Source: CAVQGZ01 sp942491665
GTDB lineage: Bacteria; Actinomycetota; Actinomycetes; Jiangellales; Jiangellaceae
Length of the DNA: 64,000 bases
Assembly: GCA_942491665.1 (NCBI GenBank)
Contig: CALOBR010000005.1
Span: 248,001-312,000, forward strand
Direction: 5' to 3'
In this document: positions 1 to 8,762 of the stretch, one piece after another
Layout of the letters: each line of letters begins with the position of its first letter
Position numbering within the stretch: position 1 is the first letter of the stretch
The notes under the pieces: generated by a model
Seen by the model: the letters and a program-made list of their open reading frames with translations, nothing else
Database searches by the model: none
What the model was told of the DNA's origin: nothing
Program-made: the position numbers and the translations under genes

Positions 1-484
1 GGGCTGGGACGACCCGGTGACCCGCCGCACGCTCGACCTGTGGGAGAGGGCGCTGAAGGCCGTGGAGTCCGGTGACCTGTCGCTGGTCGAGCGAGAGATC
101 GACTGGGTGATCAAGTACCGCCTGATCGAGCGGTACCGGGAACGGCACAACCTGAGCCTCGCCTCTCCCCGGGTGGCCCAGCTCGACCTGGCCTACCACG
201 ACATCCACCGCCAGCGCGGACTGTTCTACCTGCTGCAGGGCCGCGACGCGCTGGCCCGCACAACCAACGACGTCGAGGTGTTCGAAGCCAAGACCAAGCC
301 GCCGCAGACGACGCGCGCGAAGCTGCGTGGCGACTTCATCGCGGCCGCGCAGGAGAAGCGCCGCGACTTCACCGTCGACTGGGTGCACCTCAAGCTCAAC
401 GACCAGGCCCAGCGCACCGTGTTGTGCAAAGACCCGTTCCGGTCAGTGGACGAGCGCGTGGATCGGCTGATCGCCGGCATGTGA
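1..484 (+). CDS. pafA: Pup ligase PafA, C-terminal part (5' end outside window)
   Basis: This is the C-terminal end of a Pup-protein ligase, which joins the C-terminal glutamate of the modifier Pup to lysines of proteins bound for the mycobacterial-type proteasome. The reading frame is open from the first base, so the gene starts upstream of the window. About 160 residues remain. They show the C-terminal conservation of the PafA/Dop family, including WDDPVTRRTLDLWE, ALKAVESGD, REIDWVIKYRLIERYR, LDLAYHDI and the end segment VLCKDPFRSVDERVDRLI. Dop was considered, but the ending and the tatA-tatC-helY context fit PafA better. The catalytic N-terminal half is not visible. In many actinomycetes pafB and pafC follow close by; here a lipoprotein and tatA follow directly. 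Confidence 0.9.
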   Translation, partial: GWDDPVTRRTLDLWERALKAVESGDLSLVEREIDWVIKYRLIERYRERHNLSLASPRVAQLDLAYHDIHRQRGLFYLLQGRDALARTTNDVEVFEAKTKPPQTTRAKLRGDFIAAAQEKRRDFTVDWVHLKLNDQAQRTVLCKDPFRSVDERVDRLIAGM

Positions 485-538
485 GAACCTGGCTACCGTC
501 TCACCATCTGTCATCTGCCCCTCCTGAGAGGTTTCTCG

Positions 539-1441
539 GTGTCGTCGTCTCGTCTCCTTCCCCTCGCCGTTGTGCTCGGCCTGCTCACCTTTCTCGCCGG
601 ATGCGGTAGCGCCGACGACGAGGCCACCGCCACCGGCGACGCGAACGCCAGCGGTGTCGTCGTCTCGACGGACACCGAGGAGGCCCCGCAGATCACCATC
701 CCGGAGACCGAGGCGCCCACTGAGCTGGTAGTGGAGACCGTGGTCGAGGGTGATGGCGACGAGGTGATGGCCGGTGACCTGCTGCTCACCGACTACGCCG
801 GCGTCCTCTGGGACACCGGTGAGGAGTTCGACTCCTCCTGGAGCCGGGGTGAGCCGTCGGCGTTCGGCATCGGCGTCCAGATGGTCATCCCCGGTTGGGA
901 CTCCGGCCTCGTCGGCCAGCGCGTCGGTAGCCGCGTGCTGCTCGTGGTCCCGCCCGAGGAGGGCTACGGCGACGAGGAATCCGCCTCCGGCATCCCCGGT
1001 GGCTCCACCCTGGTGTTCGCCCTCGACATCCGCGACACCTTCTCCGCCACCGACGCCAGCGGCGGGACTCCGCTCAGCGAGGTTCCCGAGGAGCTGCCCA
1101 CCGTGACCGGGGACCCCGGGACGGAGCCGACAATCGACGTGTCGAGCGCCACGGCACCCGACGCGAGCTCGAGCACCGTCGTCATCGAGGGCGCGGGTGA
1201 GTCAATCGATGCGACCGAGGCCATCGCTGCGCACGCCGTCCAGGCCTCGTTGGAGAGCGGCGAGGTGCAGTTCACCACATGGGAGAGCGCACCGGTCGGG
1301 CTGTCGGCCGAGGCGCTGCCCGGGCTGGCCGAGGCACTCGACGGGGCGGCAGCGGGCACTCGGGTGATCACGATGATCTCCGCCGACGACAACGAGGGCG
1401 AGCCGCTCGTGCTGGTCATCGACGTCCTGGGGTCGTACTGA
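539..1441 (+). CDS. Exported FKBP-type peptidyl-prolyl isomerase lipoprotein
   Basis: Probable cell-surface lipoprotein of 300 residues with prolyl isomerase activity. The N-terminus is a lipoprotein signal with lipobox LAGC and Cys22 as the lipid-modified residue. An Asp/Glu/Thr-rich linker follows, then an FKBP domain at about residues 65-165 with the family core seen in EFDSSW, QMVIPGWDSGL, VPPEEGYG and STLVFALDI. Residues of about 205-300 look like a second, degenerate FKBP-like fold (GLSAEALPGLAEAL, TRVITMI, PLVLVIDVLGSY) lacking clear active-site aromatics. GTG 539 is chosen because it gives a complete signal peptide and has a GAGAGG ribosome site at 526-531. A -10 candidate TACCGT lies at 494-499, just after the pafA stop. 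The gene sits between pafA and tatA. Confidence 0.88.
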   Translation: MSSSRLLPLAVVLGLLTFLAGCGSADDEATATGDANASGVVVSTDTEEAPQITIPETEAPTELVVETVVEGDGDEVMAGDLLLTDYAGVLWDTGEEFDSSWSRGEPSAFGIGVQMVIPGWDSGLVGQRVGSRVLLVVPPEEGYGDEESASGIPGGSTLVFALDIRDTFSATDASGGTPLSEVPEELPTVTGDPGTEPTIDVSSATAPDASSSTVVIEGAGESIDATEAIAAHAVQASLESGEVQFTTWESAPVGLSAEALPGLAEALDGAAAGTRVITMISADDNEGEPLVLVIDVLGSY

Positions 1442-1526
1442 TCACCGGTGTCATCGAGTCGCCTCGCTGAGAAGTACACGCGCAGCGCGTACAGTCGGCA
1501 CCAAGTCGAGCGCTGAGGAGACGACG

Positions 1527-1856
1527 ATGGGCATCTTTCAGAACATCCGCGGACCCGAGCTGCTGATCATTCTGCTGATCATCGTGCTGCTGTTCGGCGC
1601 GAAGAAGCTTCCGGACACCGCTCGTGGACTGGGCCGGTCGCTGCGCATCTTCAAGGCTGAGACCAAGGGCCTGACCGACGACGAGAACGAGGCGGCACCA
1701 GCGGCCCAGCAGCAGCCGGCGCCCCAGCAGGCCCCGCAGCAGGTCGCCCCCCAGCAGGCCCCGCAGCAGATTGCCACCCCACCGGTGCAGCCGCCGACCG
1801 CGTCGGCCGACCAGGCGTCGTGGCCCGCACCCAGTTCGGCCGACGAGCGCTCCTAG
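1527..1856 (+). CDS. tatA: Sec-independent translocase subunit TatA
   Basis: Pore-forming subunit of the twin-arginine translocase, which exports folded proteins. The 109-residue product has one N-terminal membrane helix (ELLIILLIIVLLFGAKKLP) followed by the family hinge FGAKKLPDTARGLGRSLRIFK and an amphipathic helix. The C-terminal tail is a low-complexity Gln/Pro/Ala stretch (QQQPAPQQAPQQ type) of unknown use that differs much between species. The ATG has a good TGAGGAG ribosome site at 1514-1520; a -10-like TACAGT lies at 1490-1495. tatC follows after 33 bp, so the two are very probably cotranscribed. TatB was considered, but the short helix and FGxKKLP hinge fit TatA. Confidence 0.95.
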   Translation: MGIFQNIRGPELLIILLIIVLLFGAKKLPDTARGLGRSLRIFKAETKGLTDDENEAAPAAQQQPAPQQAPQQVAPQQAPQQIATPPVQPPTASADQASWPAPSSADERS

Positions 1857-1889
1857 GCGCATCGGCGCCCGGCTTGGGCGCTGACGACC

Positions 1890-2804
1890 ATGGCGACGAT
1901 CACCCGGGGACGCTTCTCAGCCGGCCCGTCCGGCGAAGGCGGACGCATGCCCCTGGCCGACCACCTGCGCGAGCTGCGCCGACGGCTGTTCATCGCTGGT
2001 GGCGCCGTCGTGGTCGGCATGGCTCTCGGGCTGCTCTTCTACGACCCACTGCTCGAGCTGTTCATCGGTCCCTTCACCGCGACGACGGAGCGGCTGGCGG
2101 CCGAGCAAGACCTCGAAGCCGTTATCAACTTCGACGGCATCGCCGACCCGTTCACCGTGCCGATTCGCCTGGCCATCCTCGCCGGCATCGTGTTCGCCGC
2201 GCCGGTGTGGATCTACCAGCTCTGGGCATTCGTCGTCCCCGGCCTGTACGGCAAGGAGAAGCGCTGGGCGGCCGCGGTCATGGTCACCGCGGTTCCGCTG
2301 TTCATCGCCGGCGTCGTGCTCTGCTACTGGCTGCTCCCGAAGGGACTCACCGTCCTGCTGGGCTTCACTCCCGACGGCGTGAGCAACTTCGTCTCGTTCT
2401 CCCGCTACTTCTCCTTCGTCGTGCGCCTGCTGCTCGTCTTCGGCTTGGCGTTCTTGCTTCCCGTCTTCGTCGTGCTGCTCAACGCCGTCGGGGTGTTCAG
2501 CGGGGCTGCCTTGTCGTCAGCACGGCGCTGGATCATCATCGGCGTCTTCGTCTTCGCTGCCGTCGCGACCCCCACCGGCGACCCGATCACGATGCTCATG
2601 CTCGCAGTGCCGATGTGGCTGATGTTCGAGGCCGCGGTCGTCGTCTGCCGCATCAACGACAAGCGCCGGGCCAAGCGCGACGCCGAGCTGGGGCTCACCG
2701 GTCTGGATGACGACGAGGCGTCGCCGCTGAACGACACGCCCACGTCACCGGAGGACGACCGGGCGGCCACGTCCGACGACGACCGGCCCTCGCCGCTGTC
2801 GTGA
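1890..2804 (+). CDS. tatC: Sec-independent translocase subunit TatC
   Basis: Multi-spanning receptor subunit of the twin-arginine translocase that binds RR signal peptides. The 304-residue product has the N-terminal family motif MPLADHLRELRRRLF at residues 20-34, then about six hydrophobic helices, with the conserved stretches PFTVPIRLAILAG, PVWIYQLWAFV and VATPTGDPITMLMLAVPMW. The C-terminus is a charged Asp/Ser/Thr-rich tail of about 50 residues, as often found in actinomycete TatC. The first ATG gives a 19-residue extension before the family motif; ATG 1947 is an alternative start. It follows tatA closely and precedes helY, the same order I recall from mycobacteria. Confidence 0.95.
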   Translation: MATITRGRFSAGPSGEGGRMPLADHLRELRRRLFIAGGAVVVGMALGLLFYDPLLELFIGPFTATTERLAAEQDLEAVINFDGIADPFTVPIRLAILAGIVFAAPVWIYQLWAFVVPGLYGKEKRWAAAVMVTAVPLFIAGVVLCYWLLPKGLTVLLGFTPDGVSNFVSFSRYFSFVVRLLLVFGLAFLLPVFVVLLNAVGVFSGAALSSARRWIIIGVFVFAAVATPTGDPITMLMLAVPMWLMFEAAVVVCRINDKRRAKRDAELGLTGLDDDEASPLNDTPTSPEDDRAATSDDDRPSPLS

Positions 2805-2871
2805 GGTCGCAGCGGGGGCACAGCACGGTCATGATGCTCGTGATCGCAGGCATGGGCTGCTGCCGAGCCGG

Positions 2872-5559
2872 ATGGCTGTGACCGGCCCCCGGCACGCGCA
2901 CGTCGCCGAGCAGTTCGCTGCCCTGTACCCCTTCGACCTCGACCCGTTCCAGCGGCACGCCTGCCGTGCTCTGGATGCCGGCCGCGACGTACTCGTCGCC
3001 GCGCCAACCGGCGCGGGCAAGACCGTCGTCGGCGAGTACGCGGTGCACCTGGCGCTCACCGAGGGGGGCAAGTGCTTCTACACCACCCCGATCAAGGCCC
3101 TGTCGAACCAGAAGTACGCCGACCTCGTGGCCCGCTACGGTGACGCGGTCGTCGGACTGCTCACCGGTGACCTGAGCATCAACTCCGAGGCACCCGTGGT
3201 CGTGATGACCACCGAGGTGCTGCGCAACATGCTCTACGCGGGGTCGACGACGCTGACGGGGCTGCGCTCGGTCGTCATGGACGAGGTGCACTACCTGGCC
3301 GACAAGGAGCGTGGCCCGGTCTGGGAGGAGGTGATCATCGCCCTGCCCGAGTCGGTGCGCCTCGTCTCGCTCTCGGCCACGGTCTCCAACGCCGAGGAAT
3401 TCGGTGACTGGCTGGGCACGGTGCGTGGCGCCACCGACGTCGTGGTGGAGGAACGGCGACCGGTGCCGTTGTGGCAGCACGTCTTGGTGTCGACCCGGCT
3501 TCACGACCTGTTCGTGGATGAGGCGCAGGAGCGGGTGAACCCAGAGCTGGTGCGGCTGGCGCGCGAGGCCGACCGCCTCGCCAAGTCCGGAGACCGGCGC
3601 CCCCGACGCGGGGACAAGCGACCACGCGTCGCGCGCAGCCACCTCACGCCACGCCGAAGCGAGGTGATCGAGCGGCTCGAACGCTCCGGGCTGCTGCCTG
3701 CAATCGTGTTCATCTTCAGCCGCGCCGGCTGTGACGCCGCGCTGGAGCAGGCCGTCGCCTCCGGCGTGCGTCTCACCTCACCGCCAGAGGCACGGCAGAT
3801 CGACGAGGTGGTGGACGCCGTCGGCGCCCGACTCACGTCGGACGACCGGGCGGCCCTGCGCTTCGACGCCTGGCGCGGCGCCCTGCGCCGAGGGGTGGCT
3901 GCGCACCACGCCGGCATGCTGCCCCAGTTCAAGCAGGCCGTCGAGCTGCTGTTCAGCCGTGGGCTGGTTCAGGTGGTCTACGCAACCGAGACCCTCGCGC
4001 TGGGCATCAACATGCCCGCCCGCTCGGTTGTGCTCGAACGCCTCGTGAAGTGGAACGGCGAGCAGCACGCTGACGTCACACCCGGGGAGTACACCCAGCT
4101 CACCGGACGCGCGGGGCGACGGGGTATCGACGTCGAGGGACACGGCATCGTCACCTGGCACCCCGGGCTCGATCCGGTCGCGCTCGGTGGGCTGGCATCG
4201 ACGCGCACGTACCCCCTGCGCTCCTCGTTCCGCCCGTCCTACAACATGGCCGTGAACCTGGTGCACCAGGTGGGACGCCAGCGCGCCCGACGTCTGCTGG
4301 AGTCGTCGTTCGCCCAGTTCCAGACCGATCGGGCCGCTGTCGGGCAGGCCGCCCGTCGTAGCCGGCTGGAGGAGGCCGTCGAGGGCTACACCCAGGCGAT
4401 GGCCTGCGACCGCGGGGACTTCGCCGCGTACGCCGCGCTTCGCCGCGACATCGGCGACGCCGAGCGCGCCTGGTCGCGCCAGCGTCGCGCCGATCGCAGC
4501 GCGGCGCGCGAGGCCGAGGTGTCGAGCTGGCGACCGGGCGACGTGATCGACATCCCGTCCGGGCGCTCGAGGGGGCTGGCTGTCGTGCTCAACGCGGCCG
4601 TCGGGGACGGGCGCACCGCCGTACCGCTCGTGCTCACCGAGGCGCGCCAGGTGCGCCGGCTCGCCCCCGGCGACCTGCGCCAGGCCCCGGCCCGGGTCGC
4701 CACCGTGCGCCTGCCGCGCGGCTTCGACCGCAAGGTACCGGCGGCGCGGCGCGAGCTCGTCTCGACCATGCGTGCCGCGGCGTCGGCAGTCGATCGCGGC
4801 GGGGCGTCACCGGTCCCCGACCCGCCTGCCGGCGCCGACGAGATCGAGCGGATGCGCGCCGCGCTGCGTACCCATCCCTGTCACGGGTGCCCCGACCGCG
4901 AAGAACACGCCCGATGGGTGGAGCGGGCGTGGCAGGCCGAGCGGGAGCTCTCCCGGCTCAGCGCCGGGCTGGCTCGTCGCCAAGGCTCGATCGCCGCCGC
5001 GTTCGACCAGGTGTGCGCGGTGCTGGACGAGATCGGATACCTCGACGACGACACCGTGACTCCAGACGGCCAACGCCTGCGCGGGCTCTTCGGCGAGCTC
5101 GACCTGCTGGCCGCCGAGTCGCTGCGCCAGGGCCTGTGGGACGACCTCACGCCGGGCGACCTGGCCGCCTGCGTGTCGATGCTGACGTTCCAGTCCCGGG
5201 GTGGGGAACCACCCACCAGGCCCCGGCTGTCGTCGGCGTCCGGGCGGGCGGCGATCGAGACCATGGTGGCGGTCTGGTCGGACCTGCACGACCTCGAGGC
5301 CCGGCACCGCGTGGCGTACCTGCGCGAACCCGACGTGGGCCTGGCCCGCACCGCGTACCGATGGGCGTCCGGGCACAGCCTGGCCGCCGTGCTCGCCGAC
5401 AGCGACTTGACGGCCGGCGATTTCGTGCGTGCCATGCGCCAGCTGCTCGACATGCTCGACCAGGTGGCCGGGACGGGCGACCCCCGCGTAGCGGACGTGG
5501 CTCGGCGGGCTGTTGCCGCCGTGCGCCGCGGAGTAGTCGCCTACGACACGCTCGACTGA
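2872..5559 (+). CDS. helY: Ski2-like DEVH-box RNA/DNA helicase (HelY type)
   Basis: Superfamily 2 helicase of 895 residues. Walker A AAPTGAGKT is at residues 43-51, the DEVH box in MDEVHYL near residue 137, motif III in SATVSN, and motif VI in QLTGRAGRRG near residue 409. The FRPSYNMAVNLV segment and the large C-terminal region are typical of Ski2/Mtr4-related proteins, and the C-terminal half carries the DSHCT-type helical domain (ARHRVAYLREPDVGLARTAYRWASG). The substrate is presumably structured RNA, by family. There is no clear Shine-Dalgarno before ATG 2872; GTG 2878 is an alternative. The 3' end overlaps the convergent exonuclease gene by 19 bp. Confidence 0.93.
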   Translation: MAVTGPRHAHVAEQFAALYPFDLDPFQRHACRALDAGRDVLVAAPTGAGKTVVGEYAVHLALTEGGKCFYTTPIKALSNQKYADLVARYGDAVVGLLTGDLSINSEAPVVVMTTEVLRNMLYAGSTTLTGLRSVVMDEVHYLADKERGPVWEEVIIALPESVRLVSLSATVSNAEEFGDWLGTVRGATDVVVEERRPVPLWQHVLVSTRLHDLFVDEAQERVNPELVRLAREADRLAKSGDRRPRRGDKRPRVARSHLTPRRSEVIERLERSGLLPAIVFIFSRAGCDAALEQAVASGVRLTSPPEARQIDEVVDAVGARLTSDDRAALRFDAWRGALRRGVAAHHAGMLPQFKQAVELLFSRGLVQVVYATETLALGINMPARSVVLERLVKWNGEQHADVTPGEYTQLTGRAGRRGIDVEGHGIVTWHPGLDPVALGGLASTRTYPLRSSFRPSYNMAVNLVHQVGRQRARRLLESSFAQFQTDRAAVGQAARRSRLEEAVEGYTQAMACDRGDFAAYAALRRDIGDAERAWSRQRRADRSAAREAEVSSWRPGDVIDIPSGRSRGLAVVLNAAVGDGRTAVPLVLTEARQVRRLAPGDLRQAPARVATVRLPRGFDRKVPAARRELVSTMRAAASAVDRGGASPVPDPPAGADEIERMRAALRTHPCHGCPDREEHARWVERAWQAERELSRLSAGLARRQGSIAAAFDQVCAVLDEIGYLDDDTVTPDGQRLRGLFGELDLLAAESLRQGLWDDLTPGDLAACVSMLTFQSRGGEPPTRPRLSSASGRAAIETMVAVWSDLHDLEARHRVAYLREPDVGLARTAYRWASGHSLAAVLADSDLTAGDFVRAMRQLLDMLDQVAGTGDPRVADVARRAVAAVRRGVVAYDTLD

Positions 5560-6467
5560 GACCGGGCCCGCTGCAGCGCGGTCAGCACCCGGTTGACCGA
5601 GGCGTCCAGCCCCCAGCGGGTCGACAGCTCGACGAGCCGTCCGGGGTCGGCGACCTCGACAGGAAGCCCTGTGACCAGGTCGTCTGGCAGCGGGACGTCT
5701 CGACGCACCGGCACCACGTCGCCCGCCGCCCGCAGGTAGTCCATGCTGGCGGCCAGGGCGGCCCGCTTCGCGACGCCGTCGGTACCGTCCTCGACCGCGC
5801 CCAGCAGGACGTCCAGCGTGCCGAACCGGGCGAGCAGGCCCGCTGCGGTCTTCTCCCCGACGCCCGGGACGCCCGGCAACCCGTCGGAGGGGTCGCCGCG
5901 CAGGATGGCGAGCGCCGCGTACTGGTCGGGCTCCACGCCGTAGCGGCGGCGCACCTCGGCAGCGTCGACGCCCTCTCGCCGGGCGACCCCGCGCGCCACG
6001 TACTGCACGCGTACCCCACGAGCGTCGTCCACGACGGCGAACAGGTCGCGGTCACCGGTGACGACCTCGGTCGGCCCGGGCTCGCGTGCGGCCAGCGTGG
6101 CGATCACGTCGTCGGCCTCGTACCCGGGCGCTCCCAGCGTGACGATGCCGAGCGCGTCCAGCACGTCGAGCAGAACCGGCACCTGCGGCACCAACGCCGG
6201 CGGAACCTCCTCCCCACCGTCGGCGGCCACTCGGTGCGCCTTGTAGGACGGGATTGCGGCGGTGCGGAACTGCGGGCGCCAGTCGGCGTCGAGGCAGCAC
6301 ACCAGCCGGCCTGGCCGGTGGTCGTCCACGAGGCGGGCCAGCATGTCGAGAAGGCCGCGCACGGCGTTGACGGGCGTGCCGTCCGGGGCTCGCAGCGACT
6401 CGGGCACGCCGTAGAACGCACGGAAGTACAGCGACGCGGTGTCGGTCAGCATCAGCGGCGTAGGCAC
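5541..6467 (-). CDS. 5'-3' exonuclease (PolI-like FEN/PIN nuclease)
   Basis: Stand-alone homologue of the 5'-3' exonuclease domain of DNA polymerase I, about 308 residues. The N-terminus reads LMLTDTASLYFRAFYGVPES, followed by NAVRGLLDML, WRPQFRTAAIPSYKAHR, GYEADDVIATLA and TGDRDLFAVV, which carry the metal-binding acidic residues. A helix-hairpin-helix region follows (RGDPSDGLPGVPGVGEKTA). GTG 6467 (VPTPLML) is preferred because homologues have a few residues before the first strand, and a -10-like CATCAT lies 7 nt upstream; ATG 6452 is the alternative. It is divergent from the M24 peptidase and its stop overlaps the end of helY. The likely role is removal of RNA primers or flaps. Confidence 0.93.
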   Translation of the reverse strand: MPTPLMLTDTASLYFRAFYGVPESLRAPDGTPVNAVRGLLDMLARLVDDHRPGRLVCCLDADWRPQFRTAAIPSYKAHRVAADGGEEVPPALVPQVPVLLDVLDALGIVTLGAPGYEADDVIATLAAREPGPTEVVTGDRDLFAVVDDARGVRVQYVARGVARREGVDAAEVRRRYGVEPDQYAALAILRGDPSDGLPGVPGVGEKTAAGLLARFGTLDVLLGAVEDGTDGVAKRAALAASMDYLRAAGDVVPVRRDVPLPDDLVTGLPVEVADPGRLVELSTRWGLDASVNRVLTALQRARSQSSVS

Positions 6468-6494
6468 CGGGCCGATGATGCCGTACGGCGCGGC

Positions 6495-6500
6495 TACGCT
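6495..6500 (+). promoter_or_regulatory. -10 hexamer TACGCT, leaderless promoter of the M24 peptidase
   Basis: TACGCT fits the TAnnnT -10 consensus and ends 7 nt before GTG 6508. Transcription would then start at or next to the start codon, giving a leaderless mRNA. No -35 match is visible at the usual distance. The same spacing recurs before several other genes here. Confidence 0.6.
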
Positions 6501-6507
6501 GCTTGAC

Positions 6508-7620
6508 GTGCCCGACTCCGCGCTGACCGAGCGGCGCCGCAGGGTGTCTGTGGCAGCCGAGGCCCACGGGATCGACGTCGTACTCGTCACCCCGGGGCCT
6601 GACCTTCGCTACCTGACCGGCTACGACGCGATCCCGCTGGAACGGCTCACCTGCCTACTGCTGCCCGCGAGCGGCGACCCGGTACTCGTCGTGCCCGAGC
6701 TCGAACGCCCGGCCGCCCTGGCCAGCCCGGCAGCCGACCTCGCGGTGCTCTCGTGGGGGGAGACCGACGACCCGATCGCGCTCTGCGCGCGCCACCTCGG
6801 GCGGGCAATCACCGCGATGGCAGTGGACGACCGCATGTGGGCGGAGAAGGCGCTGCGGTTCCGCGACGCGATACCGGGAGCGACCCAGGTGGCCGCCGGG
6901 TCGCTGCTGGCCGAGCAACGCATGGTCAAGGACACCGCCGAAGTCGAGCACCTTGCCGCCGCAGGCGCCGCGATCGACTCGGTGCACGCCCGGATGGGGG
7001 AGTGGCTGCGCCCGGGTCGCACCGAGCGGGAGGTGGCCTTCGCCATCGAGCGCGGCATCATGGAATCGGGCCACAAGCGAGTCGACTTCGTCATCGTCGC
7101 CGCCGGCCCGAACGGCGCCAGCCCGCACCACGCACCCTCAGCTCACATCATCGAGCCCGGCGACACCGTCGTTGTCGACATCGGCGGAACGATGCCCAGC
7201 GGCTACTGTTCCGACAGCACCCGCGTGTACTCCTTCCAGGCGCCGTCGCAGGCCGCCCAGCAGCAGTACGACGTGCTCCAGGCGGCGCAGGAGGCCGCCG
7301 TGCGCGCCGTCGCTCCCGGGGTGAGCGCACAGGCGGTCGACGCCGCCGCCCGCGAGGTGATCGCCGACGCGGGCTTCGGCGACCTGTTCGTGCACCGCAC
7401 CGGGCACGGCATCGGGGTAGAGACCCACGAGCCCCCGTACATCGTCACGGGCAACGAGTGTCCGCTGGAGGCGGGCATGGTGTTCTCCGTCGAGCCCGGC
7501 ATCTACGACCCGGGCCACCACGGGGCACGCATCGAAGACATCGTGGCCGTCACCGACAGCGGGGTGCGCCGCCTGAACAACCGTCCCCGCTCGCTCGCCG
7601 TGCTGGACGGGAGGACCTGA
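6508..7620 (+). CDS. M24 family metallopeptidase (Xaa-Pro aminopeptidase/dipeptidase type)
   Basis: Cytosolic metallopeptidase of 370 residues with the pita-bread fold. The N-terminal domain (residues 1-130) is followed by a catalytic domain with the five metal ligands in order: two Asp in VVDIGGTMPSGYCSD and CSDSTRV, His in RTGHGIGVETHEPP, Glu in FSVEPGIYDPG and Glu in GARIEDIVAV. These are the residues expected for a dinuclear metal site that cleaves Xaa-Pro bonds. GTG 6508 is chosen because it lies 7 nt after a -10 hexamer and matches the usual family N-terminus (ALTERRRRV); ATG 6439, 6475 and 6478 are in-frame alternatives. The stop codon overlaps the next ATG (TGATG). Confidence 0.92.
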   Translation: MPDSALTERRRRVSVAAEAHGIDVVLVTPGPDLRYLTGYDAIPLERLTCLLLPASGDPVLVVPELERPAALASPAADLAVLSWGETDDPIALCARHLGRAITAMAVDDRMWAEKALRFRDAIPGATQVAAGSLLAEQRMVKDTAEVEHLAAAGAAIDSVHARMGEWLRPGRTEREVAFAIERGIMESGHKRVDFVIVAAGPNGASPHHAPSAHIIEPGDTVVVDIGGTMPSGYCSDSTRVYSFQAPSQAAQQQYDVLQAAQEAAVRAVAPGVSAQAVDAAAREVIADAGFGDLFVHRTGHGIGVETHEPPYIVTGNECPLEAGMVFSVEPGIYDPGHHGARIEDIVAVTDSGVRRLNNRPRSLAVLDGRT

Positions 7621-8762
7621 TGCTCGTCGACCGCTACCTGCCCACCGCCGAGGCGCGCGCCCTGCTCGACCTCACTGCCCAGATCGCCCGCGACGAGCTG
7701 GCGCCCCGGGCGAGCGCCGCCGAGGATGCCGCCCAGTTCCCTGCCGAGCAGGTCGCCCTGCTGGCGAGGACGGGGCTTCTCGGCCTGCCGTACGACCCCG
7801 ACCTCGGTGGTGGCGGCCAGCCCTACGAGGTGTACCTGCAGGTGCTCGAAGAGCTGGCGTCGGCCTGGGGCACAGTGGCGCTCACCGTCAGCGTGCACGG
7901 GCTCTCGTGCTACCCGCTCGACCGCTACGGCACCCCTGAGCAGCGCGAGCAGTGGCTGCCGGCCATGCTCGCCGGTGAGACGCTGGGGGCGTACTGCCTC
8001 TCCGAGCCGCACGCCGGTTCTGATGCCGCTGCCCTGACCACCCGGGCCGAGCCGAGCGACGGGGGCTACCGCCTCACCGGGACGAAGGCGTGGATCACCC
8101 ACGGGGGGGTCGCCGACCTGTACACCGTGATGGCCCGCACGTCGGGCGGCGGCCCGCGCGGCATCTCGTGCTTCGTCGTCGACAAGGACGCCGCGGGTCT
8201 GTCGTTCGCCCCGCCGGAGCGCAAGATGGGTTTCACCGCATCGCCGACGACCCAGGTGTTCCTCGACTCGGTCGCGGTCGACGACGCCGCGCTCGTCGGC
8301 GCGCCGGGCGAGGGGTTCGCCATCGCCATGTCAGCCCTCGACTCCGGGCGGCTCGGCATCTCAGCCGTGGCTGTCGGCATCGCCCAGGCAGCCCTGGACG
8401 AGGCCGTGCGCTACGCCAAGCAACGCACCGCGTTCGGCCACGCGATCGTCGACTTCCAGGGTCTGCAGTTCCAGCTCGCCGACATGGCCGCCTCCGTCGC
8501 GGCGGCCCGCGCCCTGTACCTCGACGCCGCCCGGCGTCGCGACCGGGGCGACGACTTCAGCGTCGCGGCAGCCATGGCCAAGCTCATCGCCACCGACACG
8601 GCCATGTCCGTCACCACCGACGCGGTCGGCGTCCTCGGCGGCTACGGCTACGTCAAGGACTATCCGGTCGAGCGGCTCATGCGGGAGGCGAAGGTGCTAC
8701 AGATCGTCGAGGGCACCAACCAGATCCAGCGTGTCGTGATCGGGCGGGCGCTGCGGGCGTGA
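7620..8762 (+). CDS. Acyl-CoA dehydrogenase
   Basis: FAD-dependent acyl-CoA dehydrogenase of 380 residues, introducing the alpha-beta double bond into an acyl-CoA. The sequence shows the FAD-binding motifs YCLSEPHAGSD and GTKAWITHGG, the segment YAKQRTAFGHAIVDFQGLQ, and the catalytic base Glu in QIVEGTNQIQR near the C-terminus. Length is normal for the short- or medium-chain or amino-acid-derived acyl-CoA group; substrate cannot be read from the sequence. It is translationally coupled to the peptidase before it (one-base overlap TGATG) and overlaps the amidohydrolase after it by 4 bp. Its electrons would pass to ETF; etfAB lie 33 kb downstream in this window. Confidence 0.93.
   Translation: MLVDRYLPTAEARALLDLTAQIARDELAPRASAAEDAAQFPAEQVALLARTGLLGLPYDPDLGGGGQPYEVYLQVLEELASAWGTVALTVSVHGLSCYPLDRYGTPEQREQWLPAMLAGETLGAYCLSEPHAGSDAAALTTRAEPSDGGYRLTGTKAWITHGGVADLYTVMARTSGGGPRGISCFVVDKDAAGLSFAPPERKMGFTASPTTQVFLDSVAVDDAALVGAPGEGFAIAMSALDSGRLGISAVAVGIAQAALDEAVRYAKQRTAFGHAIVDFQGLQFQLADMAASVAAARALYLDAARRRDRGDDFSVAAAMAKLIATDTAMSVTTDAVGVLGGYGYVKDYPVERLMREAKVLQIVEGTNQIQRVVIGRALRA

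Noticed and set aside
6753..8762. A 669-codon frame joining the peptidase region to the acyl-CoA dehydrogenase
   Set aside because: Its first 289 codons are a shadow frame of the M24 peptidase; the dehydrogenase starts at ATG 7620.
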